Positions 8,576 through 16,792 of a stretch of 64,000 nt of DNA are shown here, piece by piece. Under the pieces are notes generated by a model that was not told the DNA's origin, did no database searches, and saw nothing but the letters and a program-made list of their open reading frames with translations. The stretch is from Yoonia sp. R2331 (GTDB lineage Bacteria; Pseudomonadota; Alphaproteobacteria; Rhodobacterales; Rhodobacteraceae): assembly GCF_041103235.1 (NCBI RefSeq), contig NZ_JBGCUN010000001.1, positions 1,612,001 through 1,676,000 of the forward strand. Direction: 5' to 3'. The stretch's first letter is position 1. Each line of letters opens with the position of its first letter. The translations under genes were made by a program, and so were the position numbers.

Positions 8576-8965
8576 TCAGTCGTATTGCACAACCTCGATC
8601 TCTACGCCGTTGTCCTCGTGGAAATAAAAGCGGCGGCCCGGTTCATAGTCCGCATGGGAATGTGTCTGATAACCCTTCGCCTCAATCCTGGCCTGCGTTG
8701 CATCCAGATCCTCGACCACGACCGCAATGTGGTTCATCGCACCACGGGTGGCATAGCTGGCATCCGCCTTGGGCACAGTTTGCTCTGGCGCGTGACCCGA
8801 ATAGACTGCGACATAGCTGGTGTCGGTGCCCACATGAACCGTATAGCCACCGCCATTCATGCTTTCGCCTTCCCAGCGGGTGTGCCAGCCAAAGAGGTCC
8901 GACAGAAGTGCCGCAGTGGCGCGCGGGTCGGCCACGGTTATATTCACATGCTCAAGATATGCCAT
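8576..8965 (-). CDS. VOC (glyoxalase/bleomycin-resistance) family protein
   Basis: A 129-residue protein with the two beta-alpha-beta-beta-beta modules of the vicinal oxygen chelate fold: MAYLEHVNITVADP at the start, HIAVVVEDLDATQ in the middle and RRFYFHEDNGVEIEVV at the end. The His and Glu positions fit metal ligands. The reaction is unknown. The ATG at 8965 shares one base with the stop of the small upstream ORF (TGATG), so the two are coupled, and both lie downstream of a SoxR-type operator. That suggests a redox-stress role. A longer frame to 9052 overlaps the small ORF and is less likely. Confidence 0.8.
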   Translation of the reverse strand: MAYLEHVNITVADPRATAALLSDLFGWHTRWEGESMNGGGYTVHVGTDTSYVAVYSGHAPEQTVPKADASYATRGAMNHIAVVVEDLDATQARIEAKGYQTHSHADYEPGRRFYFHEDNGVEIEVVQYD

Positions 8966-9144
8966 CAGACCACACCCTTCTTCATCCAGTTGCGAAACCG
9001 GGCGATCGGTCCCGGCGGCAGTTTTGATCGTTCCACATGAAAGCACCCACAATCAAGGTCATGGCCCCAGCCGATGCCCTCGCGTTGCAGGGCGTTGATG
9101 GCACCGGGGTCCACGCAGACCCGCATTGTCCGTTCCTTGGTCAT
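8965..9144 (-). CDS. Small hypothetical protein coupled to VOC gene
   Basis: A 59-residue frame (MTKERTMRVCVDPGAINALQ and on to RNWMKKGVV) with three Cys, including a CGC pair in LDCGCFHVE, and a basic C-terminus. I do not recognise the family. GGAG lies 8 bases before the ATG at 9144, which is better spacing than for the ATG at 9150; the ATG at 9126 is also possible. Its stop overlaps the VOC start by one base, and it is the first gene after the SoxR-type palindrome. Coupling and regulated context argue that it is real. The CxC pattern could bind a metal or respond to redox state, but that is speculation. Confidence 0.6.
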   Translation of the reverse strand: MTKERTMRVCVDPGAINALQREGIGWGHDLDCGCFHVERSKLPPGPIARFRNWMKKGVV

Positions 9145-9179
9145 TGTCATTCTCCTCTATTCAAACCTTTGCGAATCTG

Positions 9180-9210
9180 TTTGTAATTTCTCAAGTGCAC
9201 TTGAGATCAA
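9180..9210 (-). promoter_or_regulatory. SoxR-type operator in a long-spacer promoter reading to the small ORF/VOC genes
   Basis: A perfect 18-bp palindrome TCTCAAGTGCACTTGAGA at 9189-9206 closely matches the E. coli soxS operator (CCTCAAGTTAACTTGAGG). On the minus strand TTGATC (9210-9205) and TACAAA (9185-9180) are spaced by 19 bases, the long spacer typical of MerR-family promoters, and the start codon follows 36 bases on. The plus strand shows no comparable pair. Inference: SoxR, encoded divergently 16 bases away, activates the 8576-9144 gene pair. Confidence 0.75.
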
Positions 9211-9221
9211 GAGGTTTCTTC

Positions 9222-9656
9222 ATGTCCCAGGGCCTGACGATCGGCGATCTGTCGCGGCGCACCGGCTTGGCCGTGTCCGCGATCCGGTTTTATGAAACCC
9301 ACGGCATCGTGCATCCGGTGCGCAATGCAGGTGGCCACCGGCGCTATGCCCGCGCCGATATCCGGCGATTGTCCTTTGTGATGGCAGCCCAAAAGCTGGG
9401 GTTCGCCCTGTCTGACATCGCGGGCCACATGGCGCATCTGCCCGCGCACAAAGCCCCGACCAAGGCCGACTGGACCCGCATCAGCCGCCTGATGCGCGCC
9501 GAGATCGAGGCGCGGATCACAGCCCTTGAAACCCTGCGCGACACGCTGGATGGCTGTATCGGCTGCGGCTGTCTGAGCTTGAAATCCTGCGCGCTTTACA
9601 ACCCCGCTGACGTGCAGGGGCGTGACGGCCCGGGGCCGCGCAAGCTGATGGCTTGA
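9222..9656 (+). CDS. soxR: Redox-sensitive transcriptional activator SoxR
   Basis: A 144-residue MerR-family regulator. Its N-terminal winged helix begins LTIGDLSRRTGLAVSAIRFYE, a dimerisation helix follows, and the C-terminal 2Fe-2S ligand motif is CIGCGCLSLKSC (C-x2-C-x-C-x5-C). The four Cys are all present, which separates SoxR from other MerR proteins. Family knowledge: oxidation of the cluster by redox-cycling compounds or superoxide turns on target promoters. The ATG at 9222 begins at MSQGLTIGDL; the frame extends upstream only through non-homologous sequence containing the operator. No soxS is visible, as in most non-enteric bacteria. Confidence 0.93.
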   Translation: MSQGLTIGDLSRRTGLAVSAIRFYETHGIVHPVRNAGGHRRYARADIRRLSFVMAAQKLGFALSDIAGHMAHLPAHKAPTKADWTRISRLMRAEIEARITALETLRDTLDGCIGCGCLSLKSCALYNPADVQGRDGPGPRKLMA

Positions 9657-9687
9657 CCGCGCCCCAATGGCGTGATCGTCATGGCGC

Positions 9688-10872
9688 ATGAAGCTATCTG
9701 ATCGCATCACCCGCATCACCGGCGGCGGCTCTGACGGGTGGGACGTGTTTTACCGTGCCCGCCGGATGATTGCCCAAGGTACGCCTGTTTTGGAGCTGAC
9801 CCAAGGTGAACACGACATCGGCACCGATCCCGTCATTCTTCAGGCGATGCATGATGCAGCCAAAGCGGGGCGCACCGGCTATGCCCCGGTGCAAGGTGAC
9901 ATCGCCTTACGCGTGGCGGTCGCGGACCGGATCGCCGAGGCGTCAGGCGTGCCGACGACCCCGGCCAACATCCAGATCACACCCGGCGGGCAAGCGGGAC
10001 TGTTCGCCGCCCACCACGCGGTGCTGGATGAAGGCGACACCGCCCTGTTCATTGACCCCTATTACGCCACCTACCCCGGCACCTTGCGGTCGGTCGGTGC
10101 GGTGCCACGCGCGGTGCCGACATATGCGCGCCACAGCTTTCAACCCCAGCCCGATGATTTGAGCGCAGCCGCCCCGGGCGCAAGATCGTTACTGATCAAC
10201 ACGCCCAACAATCCCACGGGCGTGGTCTATGACACGCCAACGCTGGATGCGATTGCACAGACTTGCCGGGATCATGATCTTTGGCTGATCTCGGACGAGG
10301 TCTATGACACCCAAATTTGGGAGGGCAGCCACGTTAGCCCGCGCAGCTTGCCCGGCATGGTGGACCGCACGTTGGTGGTGGGGTCGATGTCGAAAAGCCA
10401 TGCGATGACCGGCAGCCGCATCGGTTGGATCTGCGCCGCGCCTGATGTGATCGAGGCGATTTTCAACCTTGCCAACAACACCACCTATGGTGTCGCCAGC
10501 TTTGTGCAGGCAGCCGCCCTATTTGCCTTGGAACAAGGCAGCGCGCTGGAAGACAAAGTTGCCGCCCCGTTTCGCCGCCGCCGGGCGCTCGCGTCACAGG
10601 CGCTGGCGGGGCAGAATGTGATCCGGCAAATCCCGTCACAGGGGGCGATGTATGTGATGCTGGATATCCGTGCCACGGGGCTGAGCGGCGAGGGTTTTGC
10701 CAATGCCTTGCTGGACGCGCATCACATCGCGGTCATGCCCGGCGAAAGCTTTGGCGCGGCGGCGGCGGGTCATATCCGCGTGGCGATGACAGTCGACGAT
10801 GATGCCTTTGCCGCCGCGCTGGACACGCTTGTGGGCTTTGCCCGGACGCTGGCGGCGCAACACGCGGAATAA
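9688..10872 (+). CDS. Pyridoxal-phosphate-dependent aminotransferase (class I/II)
   Basis: A 394-residue fold-type I aminotransferase. Landmarks are the substrate-binding LTQGEHDIGTDP near residue 37, the PLP phosphate region ITPGGQAGLFAA near 90, NTPNNPTGVVY near 170, the Asp of SDEVYD near 203, the Schiff-base Lys in SMSKSHAMTGSRIGW near 235, and a late Arg that would bind the carboxylate (HIRVAMTV). It resembles aspartate/aromatic aminotransferases, but the substrate cannot be fixed. It follows soxR by 31 bases on the same strand. Confidence 0.85.
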   Translation: MKLSDRITRITGGGSDGWDVFYRARRMIAQGTPVLELTQGEHDIGTDPVILQAMHDAAKAGRTGYAPVQGDIALRVAVADRIAEASGVPTTPANIQITPGGQAGLFAAHHAVLDEGDTALFIDPYYATYPGTLRSVGAVPRAVPTYARHSFQPQPDDLSAAAPGARSLLINTPNNPTGVVYDTPTLDAIAQTCRDHDLWLISDEVYDTQIWEGSHVSPRSLPGMVDRTLVVGSMSKSHAMTGSRIGWICAAPDVIEAIFNLANNTTYGVASFVQAAALFALEQGSALEDKVAAPFRRRRALASQALAGQNVIRQIPSQGAMYVMLDIRATGLSGEGFANALLDAHHIAVMPGESFGAAAAGHIRVAMTVDDDAFAAALDTLVGFARTLAAQHAE

Positions 10873-10922
10873 ACGCCCGTTTTCCGGCAGCAGCCCTGCC
10901 GGGAATCGCTTAATCTGCTGCC

Positions 10923-11984
10923 ATGACCTTGTTGATGCCTGATGATCAGACCCTTTATGACGCGCTATTGGCGCGCGATGCCGCCTATGAGGGGCGCATT
11001 TGGGTCACTGTCGCATCCACTGGCGTTTTCTGCAGGCTGACCTGCCCCGCACGCAAGCCCAAGCGCGAAAACTGCGCCTTTCATGACAGTCTTGCGGCCT
11101 GCATCGCGGGCGGTTTTCGGCCCTGCAAGCGGTGCAATCCGCTGGCGCAGACCGATCCGGCGGTGACGGATTTGCTGGCGGCACTTGAGGCGACCCCGGA
11201 CCACCGCTGGACGGCGGCGGATGTGGCGGCGCGCGGATATGATGTCGCAACCATCCGGCGCGCATTTCAGCGGCAGTTCGGCATGACGTTCCTTGAAATG
11301 GCGCGCCAGCGCAGGCTTGCCACCGGGTTTACGACGCTGGTGTCAGGTGCGCGGGTGATTGATGCGCAGATTGATGCGGGATTTGAAAGCGCGCAGGCCT
11401 TTCGCGACGCCTTTGCCCGACAGATTGGGCTGAACCCCGGTGCGTTTCGGCGCAATGCGCGCATCCGCGTCGATCAGATCAGCACGCCTTTGGGCACGAT
11501 GGTCGCCGCCGCTGACGCGACGCATTTGCACCTGCTGGAGTTCTTCGACCGCAAGGCCCTGCCTGCAGAGATGGCGCGGCTGTACAAGCTGATCAGGGGT
11601 GACATCGGCTTTGGTCGCACGGGCGTCACCGATCAGACAGAAACCCAGCTTGCCGCGTATTTTGCCGGACGCGACGCCCGGTTCACCGTGCCGCTGGCCT
11701 TGCATGGCACGCCCTTTACCCGGTCGGTCTGGCAGGCCCTGCAGGACATCCCGGCGGGTGAAACTCGCAGCTATGCGGCACTTGCGGCGGGCATGGGGCG
11801 CCCCACCGCCACCCGTGCCGTGGCCCGCGCAAACGGCGCCAACCAGATTGCCATATTGATCCCCTGTCACCGAATTCTGGGCGCGGATGGCAGCCTGACG
11901 GGCTATGGCGGCGGGCTGTGGCGCAAGGACCGATTGATCGCAACAGAACACCAGTACAAAGGACGACACCATGAGCTTTCGTGA
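10923..11984 (+). CDS. ada: Bifunctional regulator / O6-methylguanine-DNA methyltransferase Ada
   Basis: A 353-residue three-part protein. The N-terminal zinc domain has the four-Cys set GVFCRLTCPARKP and FRPCKRCNP, in which the first Cys takes methyl groups from phosphotriesters. An AraC-type helix-turn-helix follows (RRAFQRQFGMTFLEMARQRR, about residues 103-122). The C-terminal suicide alkyltransferase has the active-site PCHRIL near residue 318 and GYGGGLWRK. All key Cys are present, so both repair and auto-activation of the adaptive response should work. It overlaps the downstream gene by 14 bases. Confidence 0.93.
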   Translation: MTLLMPDDQTLYDALLARDAAYEGRIWVTVASTGVFCRLTCPARKPKRENCAFHDSLAACIAGGFRPCKRCNPLAQTDPAVTDLLAALEATPDHRWTAADVAARGYDVATIRRAFQRQFGMTFLEMARQRRLATGFTTLVSGARVIDAQIDAGFESAQAFRDAFARQIGLNPGAFRRNARIRVDQISTPLGTMVAAADATHLHLLEFFDRKALPAEMARLYKLIRGDIGFGRTGVTDQTETQLAAYFAGRDARFTVPLALHGTPFTRSVWQALQDIPAGETRSYAALAAGMGRPTATRAVARANGANQIAILIPCHRILGADGSLTGYGGGLWRKDRLIATEHQYKGRHHELS

Positions 11985-12771
11985 CCTCCATCAACCCGGC
12001 AACCCGCTGGTCATGCTGAATGTTTGGGATGCGGGAAGTGCGCGCGTGATGCACCGGCTGGGCGCGCAGGCGCTGGCAACATCATCCGCAGCACTGGCCT
12101 ATACATTGGGCCGCCCCGATGGCGGCACGATCAGCCGAGAGGACAGTCTGACCCATGCGCAGGACATCGTGGCGGCAACGCCGCTGCCGGTACAGGGCGA
12201 TTTCGAGAACGGCTTTGGCGATGATCCCGACACCTGCGCAGAGACCGTGCGCATGGCTGCAGAGGTGGGGCTGGCGGGCATTTGCATCGAAGACACGATG
12301 TTTCCCAGTGGCAATGCCTACGCCTTTGATTTGGCGGTTGAACGGATGCGCGCCGCAAGTGCGGCAGCGCGTGCCTTGCCGGGGGATTTCGTGCTGACCG
12401 CACGGGCCGATGGCATTCTGACGGGCGCTTATGACACGGACGAGGCGATCCGCCGCATCGTGGCCTTTGCCGCAGCCGGGGCCGATTGCCTGTATGCGCC
12501 TTTGCCGCCTGATATGGATGCTTTGGCGCAGATCGTGGCCGCTACCGACAAGCCGGTCAACGCATTGGTCGCGGGGCGGTTCACCAAGCAAAGCCGCGCC
12601 GATTTCGCGGCCATTAGGGTGGCGCGCCTGTCGATCGGGTCGTCACTGGCACGGGTCACGCACCGCGCGATCCATGACATCGGGGCCGCGATGATCGGTG
12701 GGGATTTCACAGGCCTGAAGGCGGGGATCAGCAGCGCGACGATTGACGCGCTGCTGAAAGATCAAAGTTAG
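11971..12771 (+). CDS. Isocitrate lyase/PEP mutase superfamily protein
   Basis: A 266-residue TIM-barrel protein with the family segments MLNVWDAGSARVM, an acidic metal site in VQGDFENGFGDDP, GICIEDTMF and LTARADG. The catalytic Cys of true isocitrate/methylisocitrate lyase (KKCGH) is absent. It therefore belongs with the phosphonomutase/oxaloacetate hydrolase-like branch often annotated as carboxyvinyl-carboxyphosphonate phosphorylmutase, a name not to be taken as function. Its start lies inside the ada 3' end, so expression may follow DNA alkylation control. Its stop overlaps that of the convergent porin-like gene. Confidence 0.8.
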   Translation: MSFRDLHQPGNPLVMLNVWDAGSARVMHRLGAQALATSSAALAYTLGRPDGGTISREDSLTHAQDIVAATPLPVQGDFENGFGDDPDTCAETVRMAAEVGLAGICIEDTMFPSGNAYAFDLAVERMRAASAAARALPGDFVLTARADGILTGAYDTDEAIRRIVAFAAAGADCLYAPLPPDMDALAQIVAATDKPVNALVAGRFTKQSRADFAAIRVARLSIGSSLARVTHRAIHDIGAAMIGGDFTGLKAGISSATIDALLKDQS

Positions 12772-13373
12772 AAAGTAAAGCCGACGCGGACGCTGGCGGT
12801 TGTCGCCTCGATATCGGTGCCGCCGCCGTTGAAGTCGTCAAACTGGTGTTGCAGCACTTCGGCGCCGAGACGGATGTTCGGGGCGACCTGATAGTCCACG
12901 CCCAGACCGGCAAAGTAGCCTGTATCATCCGCCTCAAGCGCGCCAGAGGAATAGGCCTGTGCCGCACCGGCGGTCACGTAAGGCAGCCATTGGCCTGCGT
13001 CGTAACCGGCGCGGACCTTGGCCCGGGCGACGCCATCAAGGTTGATACCGGTGGCGGCATCGGTGATCTCGGTTGCGTCATATTCCAGCTCTCCGCCCAG
13101 CACGAAGGACCCAAGATCGTAAAGGTAGCCAGCGTGCACACCGTAGGTGTAATCTTCTGTGTCGTCAGAAAAGCCGTCGGCGTTCAGCTGGCCATAGCCG
13201 AGGTTGGCACCAGCATAGAACCCGGTCCAATTGCCGCCGGTGTAGACCGGTGCGGGGGCCACGGCCACGGGGGCGGGCGGCGGGGCCATCACAGGTTCAG
13301 TGATGCCACCGGCGATGGCGGGGGCGGCAAAGAACCCAAGGGCCGCGCTGGTGATCAAAAGACGCTGTTTCAT
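12768..13373 (-). CDS. Outer-membrane beta-barrel protein (Omp25/OmpA-like small barrel)
   Basis: A 201-residue protein with a Sec signal peptide (MKQRLLITSAALGFFAAPAIA), a short Pro/Ala-rich stretch, then alternating hydrophobic strands: NWTGFYAGANLGYG, YGVHAGYLYDLG, FVLGGELEYD, ARAKVRAGY. It ends in Phe (SVRVGFTF), the usual BamA recognition signal. It is a typical alphaproteobacterial 8-stranded barrel; a structural role is likely, and porin activity is not shown. Two adjacent ATGs lie at 13376 and 13373; the second has GGAG six bases upstream. Confidence 0.85.
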   Translation of the reverse strand: MKQRLLITSAALGFFAAPAIAGGITEPVMAPPPAPVAVAPAPVYTGGNWTGFYAGANLGYGQLNADGFSDDTEDYTYGVHAGYLYDLGSFVLGGELEYDATEITDAATGINLDGVARAKVRAGYDAGQWLPYVTAGAAQAYSSGALEADDTGYFAGLGVDYQVAPNIRLGAEVLQHQFDDFNGGGTDIEATTASVRVGFTF

Positions 13374-13819
13374 CATATTCTCCATTCTGGAACATTGCGT
13401 GCCCCTCACATCTGTGCGCGCACCTGCACGTTCAACCGCCTCACGGGGGTGTGAATTTTCGCCAGCAAAAACTTGCGATTACGCAGATATGCTGGGCGGA
13501 AAAAGGCGCATCGGCTTGGGCCTGTGCGATGTTTCGCCGGGCGTGAGCGGGCGCTGGCAAGCCTTTGCCCATCGCACGCCACCCCCCTTGAAGCCGCGAT
13601 GTCGCAAACAAAGCCCGATGTCGCAGACAGGACAGACCCCGCTGCTGCCCGCGCCAGACTGGGGGTGCATGAGGAAGAGGAGGTCCGATGCGCCCTGATC
13701 GCGTGTTATTCGCAGTGATCACCCGCACCATCGGTGCGCGGCGCGGGCGTGCGGCACGGGGACGACCGGCAGTGGTGCGCCGTTTCTGACTGTTCCTACT
13801 TCCATGCGAAAGACACCAC
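13374..13819. other. 446-base intergenic region with a possible 33-residue ORF
   Basis: The region separates the divergent barrel and MttB-family genes and should hold both promoters, but I see no convincing -35/-10 pair. At 13688-13789 (+) a 33-codon frame MRPDRVLFAVITRTIGARRG, ending VVRRF, starts 5 bases after a strong AGGAGG. It is very Arg-rich and ends 30 bases before the MttB-family start. I do not recognise it. It could be a small basic protein, an upstream ORF that affects translation of the next gene, or chance. Confidence 0.35.
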
Positions 13820-15370
13820 ATGACCGATACCAAACCCGCAGGCCGCCCTACCCGCTCTGGCGGGCGCGCCGCGCGCACCGCCGCCCGCGCCGCCCCTCTG
13901 GCCGAGGCATTGCGCCCGATCCGCGCGGGCCTGAGCGGCGGGCGCTATAACCCGCTGTCCGAGGCGGATGTCGCCGCCATTCATGATGCCGCGCTTGTGG
14001 CGCTGGAAGACATCGGCCTGAGCCAGGCCCCGCAGTCAGGCATTGACGCCATGACGGCGGCCGGTGCGATCCTTGGCGATGATGGACGCTTGCGGTTCCC
14101 CCGCGCGCTGGTCGAGGACATGCTGGCCGTGGCCTGCACCGATCTGACGCTGCATGGCCGCGACCCCAGGCATGATCTGCAGTTGACCGGCACCCGCGTG
14201 CATTACGGCACCGCTGGCGCGGCCGTGCATATGGTGGATGTGCTGGGCCGGATTTACCGCGAGAGCACTTTGCAGGATTTGCATGATGCCGCGCGGATTG
14301 TGGACCAGCTGGACAACATCCATTTCCTGCAGCGCCCGATGGTGGCGCGCGATATTGTCGATAACCGCGAGATGGACCTCAACACGGTTTACGCGACCGT
14401 GTCGGGCACGACCAAGCACATCGGCACGTCCTTTACCGAGCCGGATTTTGTGCCCGATGCGATCGAGATGTTGCACATGATGGCCGGGGATGAGGCGACC
14501 TGGCGTGCGCGACCATTTGTGAGCAATTCCAACTGCTTTGTGGTGCCGCCGATGAAGTTTGCGACCGAAAGCTGTCAAGTGATGGAGGCGTGCATCGCCG
14601 GTGGGATGCCTGTGCTGTTGCTGTCTGCCGGTCAGGCGGGTGCCACGGCGCCTGCGCCCATTGCCGGGGCCATCGTGCAGGCGGTGGCAGAGTGTCTGGC
14701 CGGTGTGGTTTACGTCAACAGCATCGCACCGGGGCATCCGGCGATCTTTGGCACATGGCCGTTTGTGTCGGACCTGCGGACAGGTGCGATGTCAGGTGGA
14801 TCGGGCGAGCAGGCGCTGCTGACCGCAGGCTGCGCGCAGATGCATCGGTTCTACGGGCTGCCCGGCGGGGCCGCAGCGGGGATCGCGGACGCCAAGCTGC
14901 CCGATATGCAGGCCGGGTGGGAACAGATGGGTTCCAACGTCATGGCGGGGCTTGCCGGGTTGAACATGGTCTATGAGGCGGCGGGCATGCATGCGTCTTT
15001 GCTGGGGTTCTGCCACGAGTCGCTGATATTGGGCGATGATCTGTTGGGCCAAGCGATGCGCTGTGTCCGCGGGATCGAGGTCAACGAAGAGACGCTGGGG
15101 CTGGAGACAATGCGCGATGTCTGTCTGAACGGGCCGGGGCATTATCTGGGGTCGGATCAGACGCTTGCCTTGATGCAGACCGAATATGTCTATCCCGCGA
15201 CGGCGGACCGGTCATCGCCCAAGGAATGGGAAGAGCGGGACAAGCCTGATCTGATCGCCAATGCAATTGCGCGCAAAGAGAAGATCCTGGGCAAACGCGC
15301 CACGGCACGGCTGGACCCGGTGACCGATCAGGCGATCCGGGCGCGGTTCAACATTCATCTGTCAAACTGA
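13820..15370 (+). CDS. Trimethylamine methyltransferase (MttB) family protein, non-pyrrolysine type
   Basis: A 516-residue protein of the MttB superfamily. After a basic N-terminus (residues 1-35) it shows the TIM-barrel segments YNPLSEADVAAIHDAAL, HYGTAGAAVHMVD, SNSNCFVVPPMKF, PVLLLSAGQAGATAPAP and ADAKLPDMQAGWEQ. The frame has no in-frame TAG, and no pyl genes are in the window, so it is the non-Pyl type related to glycine-betaine methyltransferases (MtgB). Roseobacters carry many such paralogues for methylamine and betaine use. No corrinoid protein or methyltransferase partner is adjacent, so the substrate is open. Confidence 0.85.
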   Translation: MTDTKPAGRPTRSGGRAARTAARAAPLAEALRPIRAGLSGGRYNPLSEADVAAIHDAALVALEDIGLSQAPQSGIDAMTAAGAILGDDGRLRFPRALVEDMLAVACTDLTLHGRDPRHDLQLTGTRVHYGTAGAAVHMVDVLGRIYRESTLQDLHDAARIVDQLDNIHFLQRPMVARDIVDNREMDLNTVYATVSGTTKHIGTSFTEPDFVPDAIEMLHMMAGDEATWRARPFVSNSNCFVVPPMKFATESCQVMEACIAGGMPVLLLSAGQAGATAPAPIAGAIVQAVAECLAGVVYVNSIAPGHPAIFGTWPFVSDLRTGAMSGGSGEQALLTAGCAQMHRFYGLPGGAAAGIADAKLPDMQAGWEQMGSNVMAGLAGLNMVYEAAGMHASLLGFCHESLILGDDLLGQAMRCVRGIEVNEETLGLETMRDVCLNGPGHYLGSDQTLALMQTEYVYPATADRSSPKEWEERDKPDLIANAIARKEKILGKRATARLDPVTDQAIRARFNIHLSN

Positions 15371-15379
15371 CGGCTGCGC

Positions 15380-15600
15380 GGGGCGCCAGATTTTTTGAAA
15401 AATCTGTCTCGGGGGCCAGCCCCCGAACCCCCGGGATTATTTTGGCCAGAAGAACAGGGGACACGCAGTAGCCCGCCGCGTGCGGGAAAGCCCGTCAGGT
15501 CGCGCAGCGACCTGACGCGTGCGGGAAAGCGACTTTGCTTGCAAAGTTGCGGCCGTCACCCGGTGGTAATAGCGCGCAAACGGCCATCACCCGGTGGCAA
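15380..15600. repeat. Dispersed intergenic repeat, copy B
   Basis: It lies between the converging MttB-family and anmK genes. Relative to copy A it is inverted. It holds a hairpin AGATTTTTTGAAAAATCT at 15388-15405; CGGGGGCCAGCCCCCG at 15410-15425; the core ATTATTTTGGCCAGAAGAA at 15436-15454; a 10-bp hairpin GTCAGGTCGC-GCA-GCGACCTGAC at 15494-15516; then GTGCGGGAAAGCGACTTTGC and GGCCGTCACCCGGTGG. The second half repeats GGCCATCACCCGGTGGCAAT at 15582-15601, a local tandem copy of its last module. Confidence 0.75.
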
Positions 15601-15633
15601 TGAAGCTCTGCCATTCCAACCGGCCCATCACCC

Positions 15634-16731
15634 CTACCCGCGCGGCACGCTCAACGTCCCGCCACAGACCGCAGCCCGGACGCCTGTTGTGCCCGGACAG
15701 GACGTCGGAAGTCCGCGCGCCACGCGCACGGCGAGGTAGGCAAAGGCTTGCGCTTCGAGCATGTCACCATCAAGACCGGCATCCTCGACCGGTTTCACGG
15801 CGCAATCCACAGCTGCTGCAATCATCTGCATCATCACGGGGTTGTGCCGCCCGCCGCCTGTCACCCAGAGCGTTTGCGGCAATTGCGGGCAGTGTTGCAT
15901 CCCTTCGCTGACCGCGATCGCGACAGCCGCCGTCAGGGTTGCGGCGGCGTCAGCATCGCTGAGCCCGGCGCAGTCCTTTGCGAGCGCGGCGAAAGCATCG
16001 CGATCCAGAGATTTGGGCGGCATGCGGAAGAAAAATGGGTGCTGCATGAAACGGGTGATGATGTCTTCGTCCACCTGACCTTGTGCGGCCAGTCTGCCGC
16101 CTATGTCGTAAGGCAGATTCACACGGGACTGCATCATGTCATTGAGCGGGGCATTGGCAGGGCCGGTGTCAAAGGCCAAGAGCGCGCCATCCGCCTCTGG
16201 CCGGTCAGCGGTGGGATCAACCCACGTGAGGTTGCCGACCCCGCCGAGGTTCAAGAAGGCACAAGGTGCAGTCGCCCCGATGAACCGGGCCAGTGCCCAG
16301 TGATAGAAAGGGGCCAAGGGCGCGCCCTGCCCGCCGAGTTTCACATCAGCGCTACGAAAATCCCAGACCACGGGTTTGCCCAGCGTTTCGGCCAGGGCGG
16401 CCCCATCACCCAGCTGATGCGTACCGCGCCCGCCCGGGTCATGAGCCAGGGTCTGGCCGTGAAACCCCACAAGTGCCGCGTCTTCAAACCCGGCCAAGGC
16501 GATGGCATGGGCCTTGGCAATGACGGCCGCGGCCTCTGCCAGATCATCGCCGGGCCAGCGGCCCAATGCGGCCTTTAGGATTGCGCGTTCCCGGTCAGAA
16601 TATTCGCGGTAGGTGCTGTCACCAAAGCCGGTGATGGTCACGCCATCGGTCTCAATCTCTGCGGCGTCTACACCATCCAGCGAGGTTCCCGACATCGCCC
16701 CGACTGCCCTGATCGGCCCTTTGATCTTCAT
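15634..16731 (-). CDS. anmK: Anhydro-N-acetylmuramic acid kinase
   Basis: A 365-residue sugar kinase of the ASKHA fold that phosphorylates and opens 1,6-anhydroMurNAc during cell-wall recycling. Landmarks are [16 protein letters not shown] near the N-terminus (phosphate loop), [38 protein letters not shown] and [12 protein letters not shown]. The ATG at 16731 has GGGAAAGAG close upstream; the frame extends to 16794 but would then run into the tyrS start. It diverges from tyrS with a gap of about 60 bases, so a shared promoter region is likely. Confidence 0.92.
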   Translation of the reverse strand: MKIKGPIRAVGAMSGTSLDGVDAAEIETDGVTITGFGDSTYREYSDRERAILKAALGRWPGDDLAEAAAVIAKAHAIALAGFEDAALVGFHGQTLAHDPGGRGTHQLGDGAALAETLGKPVVWDFRSADVKLGGQGAPLAPFYHWALARFIGATAPCAFLNLGGVGNLTWVDPTADRPEADGALLAFDTGPANAPLNDMMQSRVNLPYDIGGRLAAQGQVDEDIITRFMQHPFFFRMPPKSLDRDAFAALAKDCAGLSDADAAATLTAAVAIAVSEGMQHCPQLPQTLWVTGGGRHNPVMMQMIAAAVDCAVKPVEDAGLDGDMLEAQAFAYLAVRVARGLPTSCPGTTGVRAAVCGGTLSVPRG

Positions 16732-16792
16732 GCTCTTTCCCTTGCCCCCATCGGCGCTTATAGAGTGCGCCAAGCAAAGCGCGGGAACAAGC

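Noticed and set aside
8389-9027. 212-residue plus-strand ORF, with similar peptides at 29227-29553 (minus) and 15395-15739 (plus)
   Set aside because: All run through the intergenic repeat copies and share peptides such as TAATLQAK and TSSGQ only because the DNA repeats; the first also covers the VOC gene antisense. Not genes.
13820-15370. Pyrrolysine-type trimethylamine methyltransferase
   Set aside because: The frame is open without any in-frame TAG, so the Pyl form is excluded.
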